A DNA stretch of 49,489 nt. Source: Brevundimonas sp. Leaf363. GTDB lineage: Bacteria > Pseudomonadota > Alphaproteobacteria > Caulobacterales > Caulobacteraceae. Below the pieces are notes generated by a model. The model worked only from the letters and a program-made list of their open reading frames with translations. It did no database searches and had not been told where the DNA came from. The translations under genes and the position numbers were made by a program. Location: contig NZ_LMPZ01000004.1 in NCBI RefSeq assembly GCF_001424025.1, positions 281,463 to 330,951 on the forward strand, given 5' to 3'. Positions 1 through 6,854 of this stretch are shown here, in pieces; position 1 is the stretch's first letter; each line of letters starts with the position of its first letter.

Positions 1-15
1 GGGAGGATCAAGAGC

Positions 16-432
16 TCAGATCGCGCTGAACCCGACCGCCCCCGCACTGGCCAGGCTGATGGCGAACGTCGCCTCGCCCTCATGCTCGCCCGCACACTCC
101 AGCGCCGAGACCAGGAACGGCCCCTCCAGCTGGCCGAAGTCCGGCACGATCAGCCGCCACGTCGCCGCCGCCTGCGAGAAGAACACCTCCCGCATCCGCG
201 CATCCGACGCCGCTTCGCGGAACACGCCCTGCCCGGCCACGGCGGCGGACTTCACACCCGCCCCGGCCAGCAGCTCGCGCCACCGCCCGGCGCTGTCGCC
301 GTCGGTCACGTCCACCGTCCGCGCGTTCAGACTGATGGTCCTTGCCCTCAGCCCCGCCACCGTCGTGAAGACCTGCGGAGAGCCGCCGTCCCCGATCTTC
401 AGCAGCATGTCCTTGCCGGCCTGTGCGCCCAT
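16..432 (-). CDS. GTA/phage major tail tube protein (TP901-1 family, gp9-like)
   Basis: A 138-residue protein of the TP901-1 major tail family, which polymerises into the tail tube of siphovirus-like particles and gene transfer agents. It opens MGAQAGKDMLLKIGD and contains the family-typical stretch around ARTVDVTDGDSAGRWRELL, the position where these proteins place the 'vdvT..dS..W.ell' signature. It is the last gene of the cluster inside the window and lies 10 bases after the tail terminator gene. A purine-rich GAGAGAA precedes the ATG. The order adaptor, stopper, tail terminator, tail tube matches genes 6-9 of the Rhodobacter capsulatus GTA. The remaining tail genes would lie beyond base 1. 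Confidence 0.88.
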   Translation of the reverse strand: MGAQAGKDMLLKIGDGGSPQVFTTVAGLRARTISLNARTVDVTDGDSAGRWRELLAGAGVKSAAVAGQGVFREAASDARMREVFFSQAAATWRLIVPDFGQLEGPFLVSALECAGEHEGEATFAISLASAGAVGFSAI

Positions 433-442
433 GGTTCTCTCC

Positions 443-844
443 TCAGATTTCTTCCGTCACGACCCGCAGCGACAGCCGGCCATAGGTTCGCGCCCCTTCG
501 CCGGGTCGCCGCATCTCCGCGCCGGTGCTCCGCAGGCTGACGATCCGCAGACCGGTGACCGTCGGCGCCGCCTCATGCAGCCGCGCCCGCGCCGCCGCGA
601 CCACCGCCCGCGCCTCTTCCGACCCCGCGAACCGCGACACGCAGATCAGCGTCAGCCGGTGCTCCACCGCGCCGCCGTCCGCCGCCACCGGCCGACTGCT
701 TCCCTCGCCGATCAGCAGATGCGGCCAGGCCGCATCCTCCGGCGCCCGGTCCCAGACCCGTCCACCCACCAGCGCAGCCAGCGCCGCATCGGCCTTCAGC
801 CAGGCGATCAGCCCCGCCTGTAGCAGGCTCTCATGGTCCATCAT
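443..844 (-). CDS. Tail terminator / DUF3168 protein (GTA gp8-like)
   Basis: A 133-residue DUF3168 protein; the family includes tail terminator or tail completion proteins that cap the tube at the head-tail interface. The N-terminus (LLQAGLIAWLKADAAL, then VGGRVWDRAPED) and the central HRLTLICVSR segment are typical. The reading frame stays open far upstream, but the ATG ATG at 844/841 is the right start. It overlaps the stopper gene stop in an ATGA junction, as at other junctions of this cluster, and the upstream extension is shadow translation of two other genes. Confidence 0.85.
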   Translation of the reverse strand: MMDHESLLQAGLIAWLKADAALAALVGGRVWDRAPEDAAWPHLLIGEGSSRPVAADGGAVEHRLTLICVSRFAGSEEARAVVAAARARLHEAAPTVTGLRIVSLRSTGAEMRRPGEGARTYGRLSLRVVTEEI

Positions 845-1140
845 CGCGTCCGCTCCAGGCTCAACCGCGCCCGCCCCGGCGCCGGCTCCTCCACCGTCCG
901 GATCACCCAGTCGCCGCCGCCGAAGCGCAGCACCCGGCCCTCCACCAGACGCGCATCGGCCCGCGTCTCCGCGTTCGCCGTCTCCACGATCCGCACCGGC
1001 GCGCCCGCATCCGCCACCGCCCGCCGCCGCCGGGCGCCCAGCGCGATCCACGCCTGGCCCAGCAGTTCGTAAGCAACCGCCTGCCCGCCCATGACGGTTG
1101 TCGCCTCGACCCGCTCGTACAGGCCCGCCAGCAGCCGCAT
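841..1140 (-). CDS. Head-tail joining protein / stopper (GTA gp7-like)
   Basis: A 99-residue head-tail adaptor of the phage SPP1 gp16 / HK97 head-closure type. It begins MRLLAGLYERVEATTV and contains the family feature of an early basic strand-turn, a central A-rich helix and a closing GGGDWVIRTVEE strand. The start at 1140 is preceded by GGAAGGGTCGGGGCG, a plausible ribosome site. A longer in-frame extension to 1242 is out-of-frame readthrough of the adaptor gene and should not be used. It overlaps the DUF3168 gene by four bases. Confidence 0.78.
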   Translation of the reverse strand: MRLLAGLYERVEATTVMGGQAVAYELLGQAWIALGARRRRAVADAGAPVRIVETANAETRADARLVEGRVLRFGGGDWVIRTVEEPAPGRARLSLERTR

Positions 1141-1166
1141 CGCCCCGACCCTTCCGGCAGAGCCGC

Positions 1167-1432
1167 TCAAAGCCGCACCACGCGATACGCGCGATCCACG
1201 CCTCGACCGGCGCGACCGGCATCTCGCCCTCGCCGCGCTCATAGGCTCGCAGGCACAGCATCAGCACCGCCAGCCGCAGCGGCGCCGGCGAGGTGGATGT
1301 CAGGCTCAGGCCCACATCCCCTTCGACCCGGACTTTCGCCGCCTCGATCAGCATGCCGATCAGGCTGTCCTCGTCCTCATGCGCCACGCGCAAAAAGGCC
1401 TTGGCCTCGGCCAGGCTGACCGGTGCGCTCAT
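1167..1432 (-). pseudogene. Head-tail connector/adaptor (GTA gp6-like), single-base frameshift
   Basis: The frame from ATG 1432 reads MSAPVSLAEAKAFLRVAHED and later CLRAYERGEGEMPVAPVEAWIA, a good match to the gp6-like head-tail connector family. That family begins with 'lt lae k.hLRvd..dED..I..li.aA'. After residue 81 (near 1189) the frame runs on into low-quality sequence, while the next frame reads YRVVRL then TGA at 1167-1169. Proteins of this family typically end in a PYR..RL motif. Inserting one C in GCGCGTAT, giving GCGCCGTAT, would restore an 88-residue protein ending APYRVVRL. This is either a real one-base deletion that breaks an essential particle gene or a sequencing error. The ribosome site CGGAGA precedes the ATG. 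Confidence 0.7.
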
Positions 1433-1485
1433 TTGCAAATCTCCGTTCGTTGGGCTTAGTCGGGCGTCGCCCGGAGGGACCGCCC

Positions 1486-1743
1486 ATGCTCGTCTTGCTG
1501 CTCGTCGCCGCGCTTCAGGGCGGTGCGCCCCAGACGCCGCCGCCCGGCGCCGGGGATCGCGGCGCGACGCCCTCCGAAGAGGCCGAGCGCCGCCATCCAC
1601 GCGGTCGCCAGGAGGCCCCGGCGCCCGCACGCCCGGTCGACGATCGCTTCGCCGTCGACCCCAACGCCCCGCCGCGCCCCACCCGCCGCGTCACCGTCCC
1701 CAACCCGCACGACCCCGAGCCGGCGACCAGCAACCCGCACTGA
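1486..1743 (+). CDS. Small secreted proline-rich protein, unknown function
   Basis: An 85-residue frame starting MLVLLLVAALQGGAPQ: a short hydrophobic leader and then a charged, proline-rich low-complexity tail ending PATSNPH. The start at 1486 is supported by CGGAGGGA seven bases upstream. An ATG further upstream (1423) would overlap the adaptor gene on the other strand. It lies on the strand opposite to the GTA genes, between capsid and adaptor, where the R. capsulatus GTA has no gene. No family was recognised. It could be spurious in such GC-rich DNA, but the combination of ribosome site, leader peptide and position in an otherwise empty gap favours a real gene. Confidence 0.45.
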   Translation: MLVLLLVAALQGGAPQTPPPGAGDRGATPSEEAERRHPRGRQEAPAPARPVDDRFAVDPNAPPRPTRRVTVPNPHDPEPATSNPH

Positions 1744-1748
1744 CCCTT

Positions 1749-1799
1749 TCCCTCCCCCGGCGGGGGAGGGTGGTCGCGCAGCGACCGGGTGGGGGCGGC
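1749..1799. repeat. Family A modular hairpin repeat, copy 1
   Basis: The left part is a CCCTCCCCC/GGGGGAGGG palindrome, the centre is GGTCGC-GCA-GCGACC, and the right part is GGGTGGGGGCGGC. The same left and right parts recur at 1832-1884, 5090-5225, 38513-38568, 38899-38950 and 38967-39022 with different, self-complementary centres. It lies just downstream of the small plus-strand gene, where it could also act as a transcription-attenuating hairpin. Confidence 0.8.
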
Positions 1800-1831
1800 T
1801 AGGCTGAGCATCCACAGCCCGCGTTTCGCAG

Positions 1832-1884
1832 GGCCGCCCCCACCCGACGCCTGCGACGTCTGCCCTCCCCCGGCGGGGGAGGGA
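1832..1884. repeat. Family A modular hairpin repeat, copy 2 (inverted)
   Basis: This is the reverse complement of family A. It reads GCCGCCCCCACCC, then a GACG...CGTC centre, then the CCCTCCCCCGGCGGGGGAGGG palindrome. It faces copy 1 in inverted orientation, so the 1749-1884 stretch could fold into one large cruciform. Confidence 0.8.
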
Positions 1885-1903
1885 GAGCCACCGCCCAACT
1901 CCC

Positions 1904-1950
1904 GGGCCGCGTCGGGTCGGGAGGTCCCGAAGGGCCGACGACCGCGGCCC
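1904..1950. repeat. Family D palindromic repeat, copy 1
   Basis: The outer arms GGGCCGCG and CGCGGCCC enclose GTCGGGTCG and an inner hairpin GGTCCC-GAA-GGGCC. The same plan is seen at 1979-2022 and, with exchanged outer arms, inside the ABC-F gene at 12088-12131. Confidence 0.7.
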
Positions 1951-1978
1951 ACCGGAATTCCCGCGGCCCCACTAGCCC

Positions 1979-2022
1979 GGGCCGCGTCGGGTCGAGAAGG
2001 CGGAGCCTTCTGACCGCGGCCC
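1979..2022. repeat. Family D palindromic repeat, copy 2
   Basis: The outer arms are GGGCCGCG/CGCGGCCC and the core is TCGGGTCG with the perfect inner hairpin AGAAGGC-GGA-GCCTTCT. The core is nearly identical to 12096-12123 inside a coding sequence. It ends just past the capsid stop codon on the minus strand and could serve as the 3' hairpin of that transcript. Confidence 0.75.
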
Positions 2023-2024
2023 CA

Positions 2025-3257
2025 CTACGATGCCGCGAACTTCATCACCTTGATGGCGTCGAAGTTCTGCACACCGCCGCCCACCCGCTTGGTGGTGTAG
2101 AACAGCACATAGGGCTTGGCCGAATACGGATCCCTCAGCACCCGCACGCCCGCGCGATCCACGATCAGATACCCCCGCTGGAAGTCGCCGAACGCGATCG
2201 ACAGGCTGTTGGCCGCCACGTCCGGCATGGTCTCGATCTCGGTCACCGGATAGCCCAGCAGCGACGCCGTCTCGCCCGCCCGCGCCGGCGGCGACCAGAT
2301 GTAATTGCCGTCCGCATCCTTGAACTTGCGGATGGTGGACACCGTCTTGCGGTTCATCACGAACCGGCCGTTCGGCCGATACTGGGCCTTGGGCGCATAG
2401 ATCAGGTCCAGCAGTTTGTCGGCCGGATTGGTCGAGGCGAACGCCCCCGCCGCGCCCGACGCGACATAGCCGATCTGACCCCACGTCGCGCCCGCATCCG
2501 CCACGGTCGTATAGGCCAGAAAGCCCTTGGGCTTGTTCACCCCGTCGCCGGTCACGAAGGCCGTGGTCTCCTGGGCGGCGAAGGCGTCCTCGACCTCGGC
2601 GGCCAGCCATTCGTCCAGATCCAGCATGGCGTCGTCCAGCAGGCTCTGCGTCGCCGCAGGCGAGGCGTAAAGATCCGCCGCCGGAAACTCGATCAGGCTC
2701 AGCGTCGCCGGATCCGTCTCTGGCCGCGCCGCCGTCTCGGCCACCCAGCCGGCGACCACGCCCGCCGTCGACACCGGCTTCTTGTAGACGCCGGCCGCCG
2801 TCGTCCGCACGGCCGAGATCTCGCGCATCGGCGACACCGCCATCAGGCGCCGCTCGATGGCCCGCTCGGTCTCGTACGGCACGACATAGCCGCCCGAGCT
2901 GGAGCCGGTGTTCAGCCCCGCCTTGGTCTCCAGACCCAGGCCGGCGCGCAGATAACCGTCAAACGCGGCCTTTTCCTCCCGATGAAATGGGGAGGGGGAC
3001 CGCGAAGCGGTGGAGGGGCCCTCCACAGTCGGCCGACGCCCCTCGCTGATCACCCGATCCAGCCGCGCCTGGGCGCCGGCCACCGCCTGGTCGATCCGCG
3101 CCACCTTGGCCTCCAGCAGCGTATCAGCCGCCGCCTTCTTCTCGATCTCGCCCAGCCGCGCGTCATTGGCGCCTTTGAACGCCTCGAACGCCGTCATCAT
3201 CTCGCGCACGGCCGCGCGCGCCTCGGCCGAAGCCGACGCCTGTTGCATCTCGCTCAT
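2025..3257 (-). CDS. HK97-family major capsid protein (GTA gp5-like) carrying a repeat insertion
   Basis: A 410-residue HK97-fold capsid protein. Residues 1-75 form a charged helical delta/scaffold domain (MSEMQQASASAEARAAVREM). The shell domain starts around residue 115 (GLNTGSSSGGYVVPYE) and runs to the family-typical end VGGGVQNFDAIKVMKF. The TGDGVNKPKGFL and MNRKTVSTIRKFKD motifs are diagnostic. Start 3257 is preceded by CGGAGATACA; an ATG at 3359 has no support. Residues about 79-95 (EGPSTASRSPSPFHRE) are translated family B repeat. They sit in the linker between the scaffold and the shell, which the prohead protease usually removes. The protease gene is normally adjacent but here is 1.4 kb away, separated by two plus-strand genes. 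Confidence 0.93.
   Translation of the reverse strand: MSEMQQASASAEARAAVREMMTAFEAFKGANDARLGEIEKKAAADTLLEAKVARIDQAVAGAQARLDRVISEGRRPTVEGPSTASRSPSPFHREEKAAFDGYLRAGLGLETKAGLNTGSSSGGYVVPYETERAIERRLMAVSPMREISAVRTTAAGVYKKPVSTAGVVAGWVAETAARPETDPATLSLIEFPAADLYASPAATQSLLDDAMLDLDEWLAAEVEDAFAAQETTAFVTGDGVNKPKGFLAYTTVADAGATWGQIGYVASGAAGAFASTNPADKLLDLIYAPKAQYRPNGRFVMNRKTVSTIRKFKDADGNYIWSPPARAGETASLLGYPVTEIETMPDVAANSLSIAFGDFQRGYLIVDRAGVRVLRDPYSAKPYVLFYTTKRVGGGVQNFDAIKVMKFAAS
2973..3019. repeat. Family B hairpin repeat inside the capsid coding sequence
   Basis: It contains GGGGAGGGGGACC, the hairpin ACCGC-GAA-GCGGT, and GGTGGAGGGGCC. The same motif fills gaps at 18548-18711, 28502-28686, 29738-29880 and 42084-42242. 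Its length keeps the capsid frame open. Confidence 0.8.
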
Positions 3258-3301
3258 TGTATCTCCGGTTGAAGAACCGCCGTTCGCGGTTAGGTTGGGG
3301 C

Positions 3302-3889
3302 GTGTCCAGGACAGCCCGAAACATCGTGGAGGCGATCCAGCATTCGCTGCTGGGGCCATTGCTGGTCGCCCCGTTGGGCTTGATCCTGTTGTTCTCCAGC
3401 GCTCTCGCGAGCGAGCCTTTCGGCAAGGACTGGGTCACACCAGCTACCGTGGGCGTCATCGCCGCTATCGTCGTCGTCACCACCTTCACAGGGTGGCTGC
3501 TCGGCGCCGTGGCGCGACCGGCTTACGGCGAGCGAACACTGCCAGACGGGGAACGACGCCCCCTGACCAATGGCTTCGACGTCTGGGAGCTGGTTCCAGA
3601 GGGCGGCTTACGGCCGCCTCGCTTCCTGCGCGTGCTGGTTACAGCCATCGGCGGTGCCCCTTCCGGTCGGCCGCCGTGGGCCGCCGGCGCCTTCGTCCTG
3701 CTCATCGGCCTGTCATCGACGACGCTGCTGTATGGTTCCGCCGGCCTTATGGCCGGCCTTCATCCCTGGCTCAGCCCCGTCGAGCATCGGCGCCTGCTTT
3801 TCCTCGTCCTGGTCGCTTTGTACTTCCTGATCGCGATCCGCCAATGGGCCACCGCCCAGCGCACTCGCCTGGCGCCTCGCGAAGACTGA
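3302..3889 (+). CDS. Polytopic membrane protein of unknown function
   Basis: A 195-residue protein with about four hydrophobic segments: near residues 10-35 (LLGPLLVAPLGLILLFSSAL), 45-70 (VGVIAAIVVVTTFTGWLLG), 130-155 (GAFVLLIGLSSTTLLYGSAG) and 165-185 (LLFLVLVALYFLIAI). GTG 3302, after AGGTTGGGG, avoids overlap with the capsid start; an ATG at 3257 in the same frame would overlap it. The stop touches the start of the next plus-strand gene (TGA-ATG), so the two are one operon. It lies antisense within the GTA cluster, between protease and capsid. No family was recognised. Confidence 0.6.
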   Translation: MSRTARNIVEAIQHSLLGPLLVAPLGLILLFSSALASEPFGKDWVTPATVGVIAAIVVVTTFTGWLLGAVARPAYGERTLPDGERRPLTNGFDVWELVPEGGLRPPRFLRVLVTAIGGAPSGRPPWAAGAFVLLIGLSSTTLLYGSAGLMAGLHPWLSPVEHRRLLFLVLVALYFLIAIRQWATAQRTRLAPRED

Positions 3890-4660
3890 ATGTCCCACCT
3901 GACCCGTCTCGAATCCGCCGTCCTCGACGCCCTCGCCTGGGAGCTGGAGGACGTCGCCCCCGACCTTGCCGGTCAGGTAGAGGAAAGCCTGCCCGGCCTG
4001 CGTCGCAACACCGGCCAGGGCCTCTATACCGAGCTGATCGTCGCGCGCGGTCGGCCCCTGCCTGGCGGCGTCACCGGCCGCTTCGGCACGACCCACGCCA
4101 TGGTCGGCGACCTGCCCGATCCGATCGGTTTCCAGATCGAACTGCGCGAGGGCCGCCTCTTGGCCCTGCATGGCCAGAGCTACGGCCAGGACACCCACAC
4201 CCTCAACTTCGCCACCGTCCCCTTCGAGGATGTCTTCACGGTCGATGACAAGGGCGAGTCCATCCTGTTCGATCCCGTCGCCCGCATGCCCGAGAGCCCG
4301 CTGCGCGACCTTCAGCGCACCGATGAACCGCCGCCCCCTGCCTACCAGCCGCCGCCGCCCGCCCCACCCGCCGACCGCTGGGAACGCCTGCAACAGGGCG
4401 TGTTCGGCAATCCGCTCGGCGTCCAGCGCGACCCCTTGCCCGGCAAGGAGCCCCTGCTCCTCCCCGGCACGGAAATCCCGCCCATCTATCTGTTCGCCGG
4501 CGTGGGTGTCGTCGTCGTGGCCGCCTTCGCCCTGATGCTGGCACGGGTGTCGTTCTTCTTCCCGCTCGCTATCCTTATTTTGGCCGTCCGCCTCGCCGGC
4601 GCCAACGGGGGCAAGCCGCTCCGCCTGCTGCTGCGCGCTATCACCCGGCCAACCGCCTAG
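3890..4660 (+). CDS. Membrane-anchored protein of unknown function
   Basis: A 256-residue protein. Residues 1-130 look like a soluble globular domain (MSHLTRLESAVLDALAWELE...TLNFATVPFEDVF). Residues 145-165 are a proline-rich linker (PPPPAYQPPPPAPP), and two hydrophobic segments lie near 200-235 (YLFAGVGVVVVAAFALML, FFPLAILILAVRLAG). The start codon directly follows the stop of the preceding membrane protein gene, suggesting translational coupling and a shared task. It is oriented against the surrounding GTA genes. I do not recognise the soluble domain. Release, regulation or immunity roles would be speculation. Confidence 0.7.
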   Translation: MSHLTRLESAVLDALAWELEDVAPDLAGQVEESLPGLRRNTGQGLYTELIVARGRPLPGGVTGRFGTTHAMVGDLPDPIGFQIELREGRLLALHGQSYGQDTHTLNFATVPFEDVFTVDDKGESILFDPVARMPESPLRDLQRTDEPPPPAYQPPPPAPPADRWERLQQGVFGNPLGVQRDPLPGKEPLLLPGTEIPPIYLFAGVGVVVVAAFALMLARVSFFFPLAILILAVRLAGANGGKPLRLLLRAITRPTA

Positions 4661-4673
4661 GCGGGCCTGACCC

Positions 4674-5246
4674 TCACGGGCCCACCCTGAACCGCGCCGC
4701 CGGCAGCATGGGGAAGGTCACCAGCGACACCTCCCACAGCTCCACCGCGCTCAGCACCCGCAGCCGCCCGTCGCGCCGCGCCTTCGCCGTCCGAAACCCG
4801 ATCGACAGCCCGTCCAGGGCGCCCGCCCGCGCCAGCGACTGGGCATAGCCTGCCTCGGCCGACCAGTCCTCGATCCGTCCCCGGACGAACAGCCCGCGCT
4901 CGTCCTCGGCCAGCGTCTGCCAGACGCCCACCACCACCCGCGCCTCATGCCCGTGCAGCATCCGCACGCCTTCGGGACCGGTGCGCTGCAAGCTGGCCCT
5001 GAAGGCGCCCGGCGACACGACATCGCCGTTCAGGTCCGCCTGGCCCCAGAGCGAGGCGTAGCCGGAGACGAGGATGGCGCCGCCATTCTCCCTCCCCGTC
5101 CCGGGGAGGGCAGACGCCGCAGGCGTCGGGTGGGGGCGACCCCGCAACTCAGGCGCACGATCTCCCTGCCGCCCCCACCCCGACTCCGCTTCGCTCCGCC
5201 ATCCCTCCCCGGGACGGGGAAGGAGAAAGGTCGCACCGACCCTCAT
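4674..5246 (-). CDS. HK97-family prohead protease (GTA gp4-like) with repeat-coded N-terminus
   Basis: A 190-residue phage prohead protease (herpesvirus-type serine protease fold) that trims the capsid scaffold. The core starts at residue 58 (ILVSGYASLWG, DLNGDVVSPGAF). It has the catalytic His in MLHGHEARVVVG, the Ser in LDGLSIGFRT, and the closing ELWEVSLVTFPM motif. The ATG at 5246 overlaps the preceding gene's stop as ATGA, so this start is well supported. Residues about 7-53 (for example LLPRPGEGWRSEAESGWG) are pure translation of two inverted family A repeats. About 135 bases of repeat have therefore entered the 5' end of the gene without breaking the frame. Confidence 0.9.
   Translation of the reverse strand: MRVGATFLLPRPGEGWRSEAESGWGRQGDRAPELRGRPHPTPAASALPGTGRENGGAILVSGYASLWGQADLNGDVVSPGAFRASLQRTGPEGVRMLHGHEARVVVGVWQTLAEDERGLFVRGRIEDWSAEAGYAQSLARAGALDGLSIGFRTAKARRDGRLRVLSAVELWEVSLVTFPMLPAARFRVGP
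5090..5225. repeat. Two inverted family A repeats inside the protease coding sequence
   Basis: The first copy has CCCTCCCCGTCCCGGGGAGGG, the perfect hairpin GACGCC-GCA-GGCGTC, and GGGTGGGGGCGACC. The second, inverted, has GCCGCCCCCACCCCGAC and the CCCTCCCCGGGACGGGGA palindrome. Both are translated as part of the prohead protease. Confidence 0.8.
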
Positions 5247-5467
5247 TCCCCCATCCTCCGCTCGATCCGATCCACCGCCGCCCGCGTCGCCGTGCTCTGC
5301 TCCTCCAGCCGCGCCAGCCGTTCCGCCACCAGCCGTTGCTCACCCACCCGATCCTCCAGCGTTGCGATCCGCGCCGCCGCCCCACCGGCCCACATCAGGC
5401 CGGCCAGCGTCTGCACCATGATCGCCGCCAGGACAGCCGGCGGCACGCGCTTGAATTCGTCCATCAT
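5243..5467 (-). CDS. Small membrane/coiled-coil protein between portal and protease (gp3.5 position)
   Basis: A 74-residue protein with one hydrophobic segment (residues 9-32, PAVLAAIMVQTLAGLMWAGG) followed by a heptad-like coiled coil (IATLEDRVGEQRLVAERLARLEEQ). Its start overlaps the portal stop (ATGA) and its stop overlaps the protease start (ATGA), so it is translated with them. A small ORF of uncertain function also lies between portal and protease in the R. capsulatus GTA. Sequence alone does not show what it does; a scaffold or membrane-tethering role is a guess. Confidence 0.75.
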   Translation of the reverse strand: MMDEFKRVPPAVLAAIMVQTLAGLMWAGGAAARIATLEDRVGEQRLVAERLARLEEQSTATRAAVDRIERRMGE

Positions 5468-6597
5468 GCGTCCACTCCCGCCATCCGCCGCCGCTCCTCG
5501 TCATTCAGGAAGGTCGCCGCCCCCAGCCGCGCCCACAGCGCATCGCGCTCGCCCGACAGGGCCGGCACGCCGTCAAGGTCCGGCTCGATCGACACGCCCG
5601 GGAACGGCTGACCCAGCCACACCGTCAGCGACGCCGCCGCCTTGCGGACCAGAGGGACCACCGTCTGGCGCCAGAAGGCCGCATTGGCTTCGCGATAATT
5701 GGCGTAGGTCGCGTCGCCGGGGATCCCCAGCAGCTGCGGCGGAACGCCGAACGACAGGGCGATTTCCCGCGCCGCGGCGTGCTTGCCGGCGATGAAGTCC
5801 ATGTCGGCGGGGCTCAGGCTCATCGGCTTCCAGTCCAGCCCGCCTTCCAGAAGCATGGGCCGCCCGGCGTTGCTCGACCCCTGGTGCATGTCGAACAGCT
5901 CCGCCTTCAGCGCCTCGAACTGGTCGGCCGTCAGCCGCTCGCCGTCCCGCGCCCCGTAAACCAGCGCCCCGCTGGGCCGCGCCGCATTGTCCAGCAGCGC
6001 CTTGTTCCAGGCCCCCGCCGCATTGTGCGCATCGATAGACGCCGCCGCCGCCTCCAGCGGTGAAAACCCGTAGTGGTCGTCCAGCGGATGAAACAGCTTC
6101 AGCTGCATCACCGGCATCCAGCCGTCCGTCCGCCGCGCGATCGTCGTTGATCGTCCGCCCACGGTATAGTCATAGGCCAGCGGCCATCCCTTGGGTCCCG
6201 GCGTCACCCGCACCCGGTCGGGCCGCAGGCTCCACAGCTCTTCAGGGGCGCCCTCGCCCGCCGCCTCCAGATAGGCGTTGCCCGCCGTCTGGAGATGCCC
6301 GAACAGCGCCTCCATCAGCTCCGGCCCCGATTGCTCCGGGTTGGGCCGGTCCAGCAGCCGGCGCACCGGATGCTCGGGCGCGAACGCCCCGTCCTGCCGC
6401 ACCTTCAGCGGCGTCGACGCCGCCGCCTCGGCGATCATCCGCACGCAGCGATAAGCCACGGCGTTTCGCGCGAACCCCGCGTCCGCCAGCGCCGCATAGT
6501 CGCGCGGCGTCCACCTGGGCCGCCCGCCCGAACTGATCGCGATCAGCGGCCCCGCGCGGCTGGCCTTGGCCTCCGGCGTCCATTTGAACCAGCCCAT
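5464..6597 (-). CDS. Phage/GTA portal protein, HK97 family (gp3-like)
   Basis: A 377-residue portal protein, the dodecameric ring at the unique head vertex through which DNA is packaged. Typical elements are NAVAYRCVRMIAEAAAS near the N-terminus, PVRRLLDRPNPEQSGPELMEAL, LFHPLDDHYGFSPLEAA, and REIALSFGVPPQLLGIPGD with YREANAAFWRQTVVPL near the C-terminus. The start at 6597 overlaps the previous gene's stop (TGATG) and follows GGAGAGGAG. A longer upstream frame is shadow translation. The length is near the usual 390-400 residues. Confidence 0.92.
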   Translation of the reverse strand: MGWFKWTPEAKASRAGPLIAISSGGRPRWTPRDYAALADAGFARNAVAYRCVRMIAEAAASTPLKVRQDGAFAPEHPVRRLLDRPNPEQSGPELMEALFGHLQTAGNAYLEAAGEGAPEELWSLRPDRVRVTPGPKGWPLAYDYTVGGRSTTIARRTDGWMPVMQLKLFHPLDDHYGFSPLEAAAASIDAHNAAGAWNKALLDNAARPSGALVYGARDGERLTADQFEALKAELFDMHQGSSNAGRPMLLEGGLDWKPMSLSPADMDFIAGKHAAAREIALSFGVPPQLLGIPGDATYANYREANAAFWRQTVVPLVRKAAASLTVWLGQPFPGVSIEPDLDGVPALSGERDALWARLGAATFLNDEERRRMAGVDA

Positions 6598-6854
6598 CAC
6601 ATCTCCTCTCCCGGCGCATAGGGCGCCAGCACGGCGTCGGCCGCCGCTGCAGTCTCGAACCACAGGGCGATGGTCTGGGTCGGCGCGTCGGGGTCGTCCC
6701 CGGCCCACACGCGCACCAGCCGGCCGGGTCGGACGACATAGGTCGCCAGCCCCGGCGCGATCGCTATCGTCTCCGGCGTTAAATTGACCCGCCAACCCGC
6801 GGCCAGGCCTTCGGCCGCGCCGTCCGACCAGCCGATCACATCGATGTCCTTCAT
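6597..6854 (-). CDS. Small GTA-cluster protein, unknown
   Basis: An 85-residue protein (MKDIDVIGWSDGAAEGLAAG...ATYVVRPGRLVRVWAGDDPD) with mixed beta-rich composition and no membrane segment. ATG 6854 overlaps the preceding fibre gene stop (ATGA), which fixes the start better than the in-frame ATG at 6875. Its last codons overlap the portal start. No family was recognised. Its place between spike genes and portal suggests a head-decoration or fibre-attachment accessory (inference). Confidence 0.65.
   Translation of the reverse strand: MKDIDVIGWSDGAAEGLAAGWRVNLTPETIAIAPGLATYVVRPGRLVRVWAGDDPDAPTQTIALWFETAAAADAVLAPYAPGEEM

Noticed and set aside
443..1630. A 395-residue open frame covering the adaptor and tail-terminator genes
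   Set aside because: It is a fusion of two genes in the same frame joined by shadow translation of the stopper gene, made possible by the adaptor frameshift and high GC. The junctions and families support three separate genes.
1744..2024. CRISPR array
   Set aside because: Several repeats occur close together, but they are palindromic elements of different families in mixed orientation, without constant-length spacers or cas genes.
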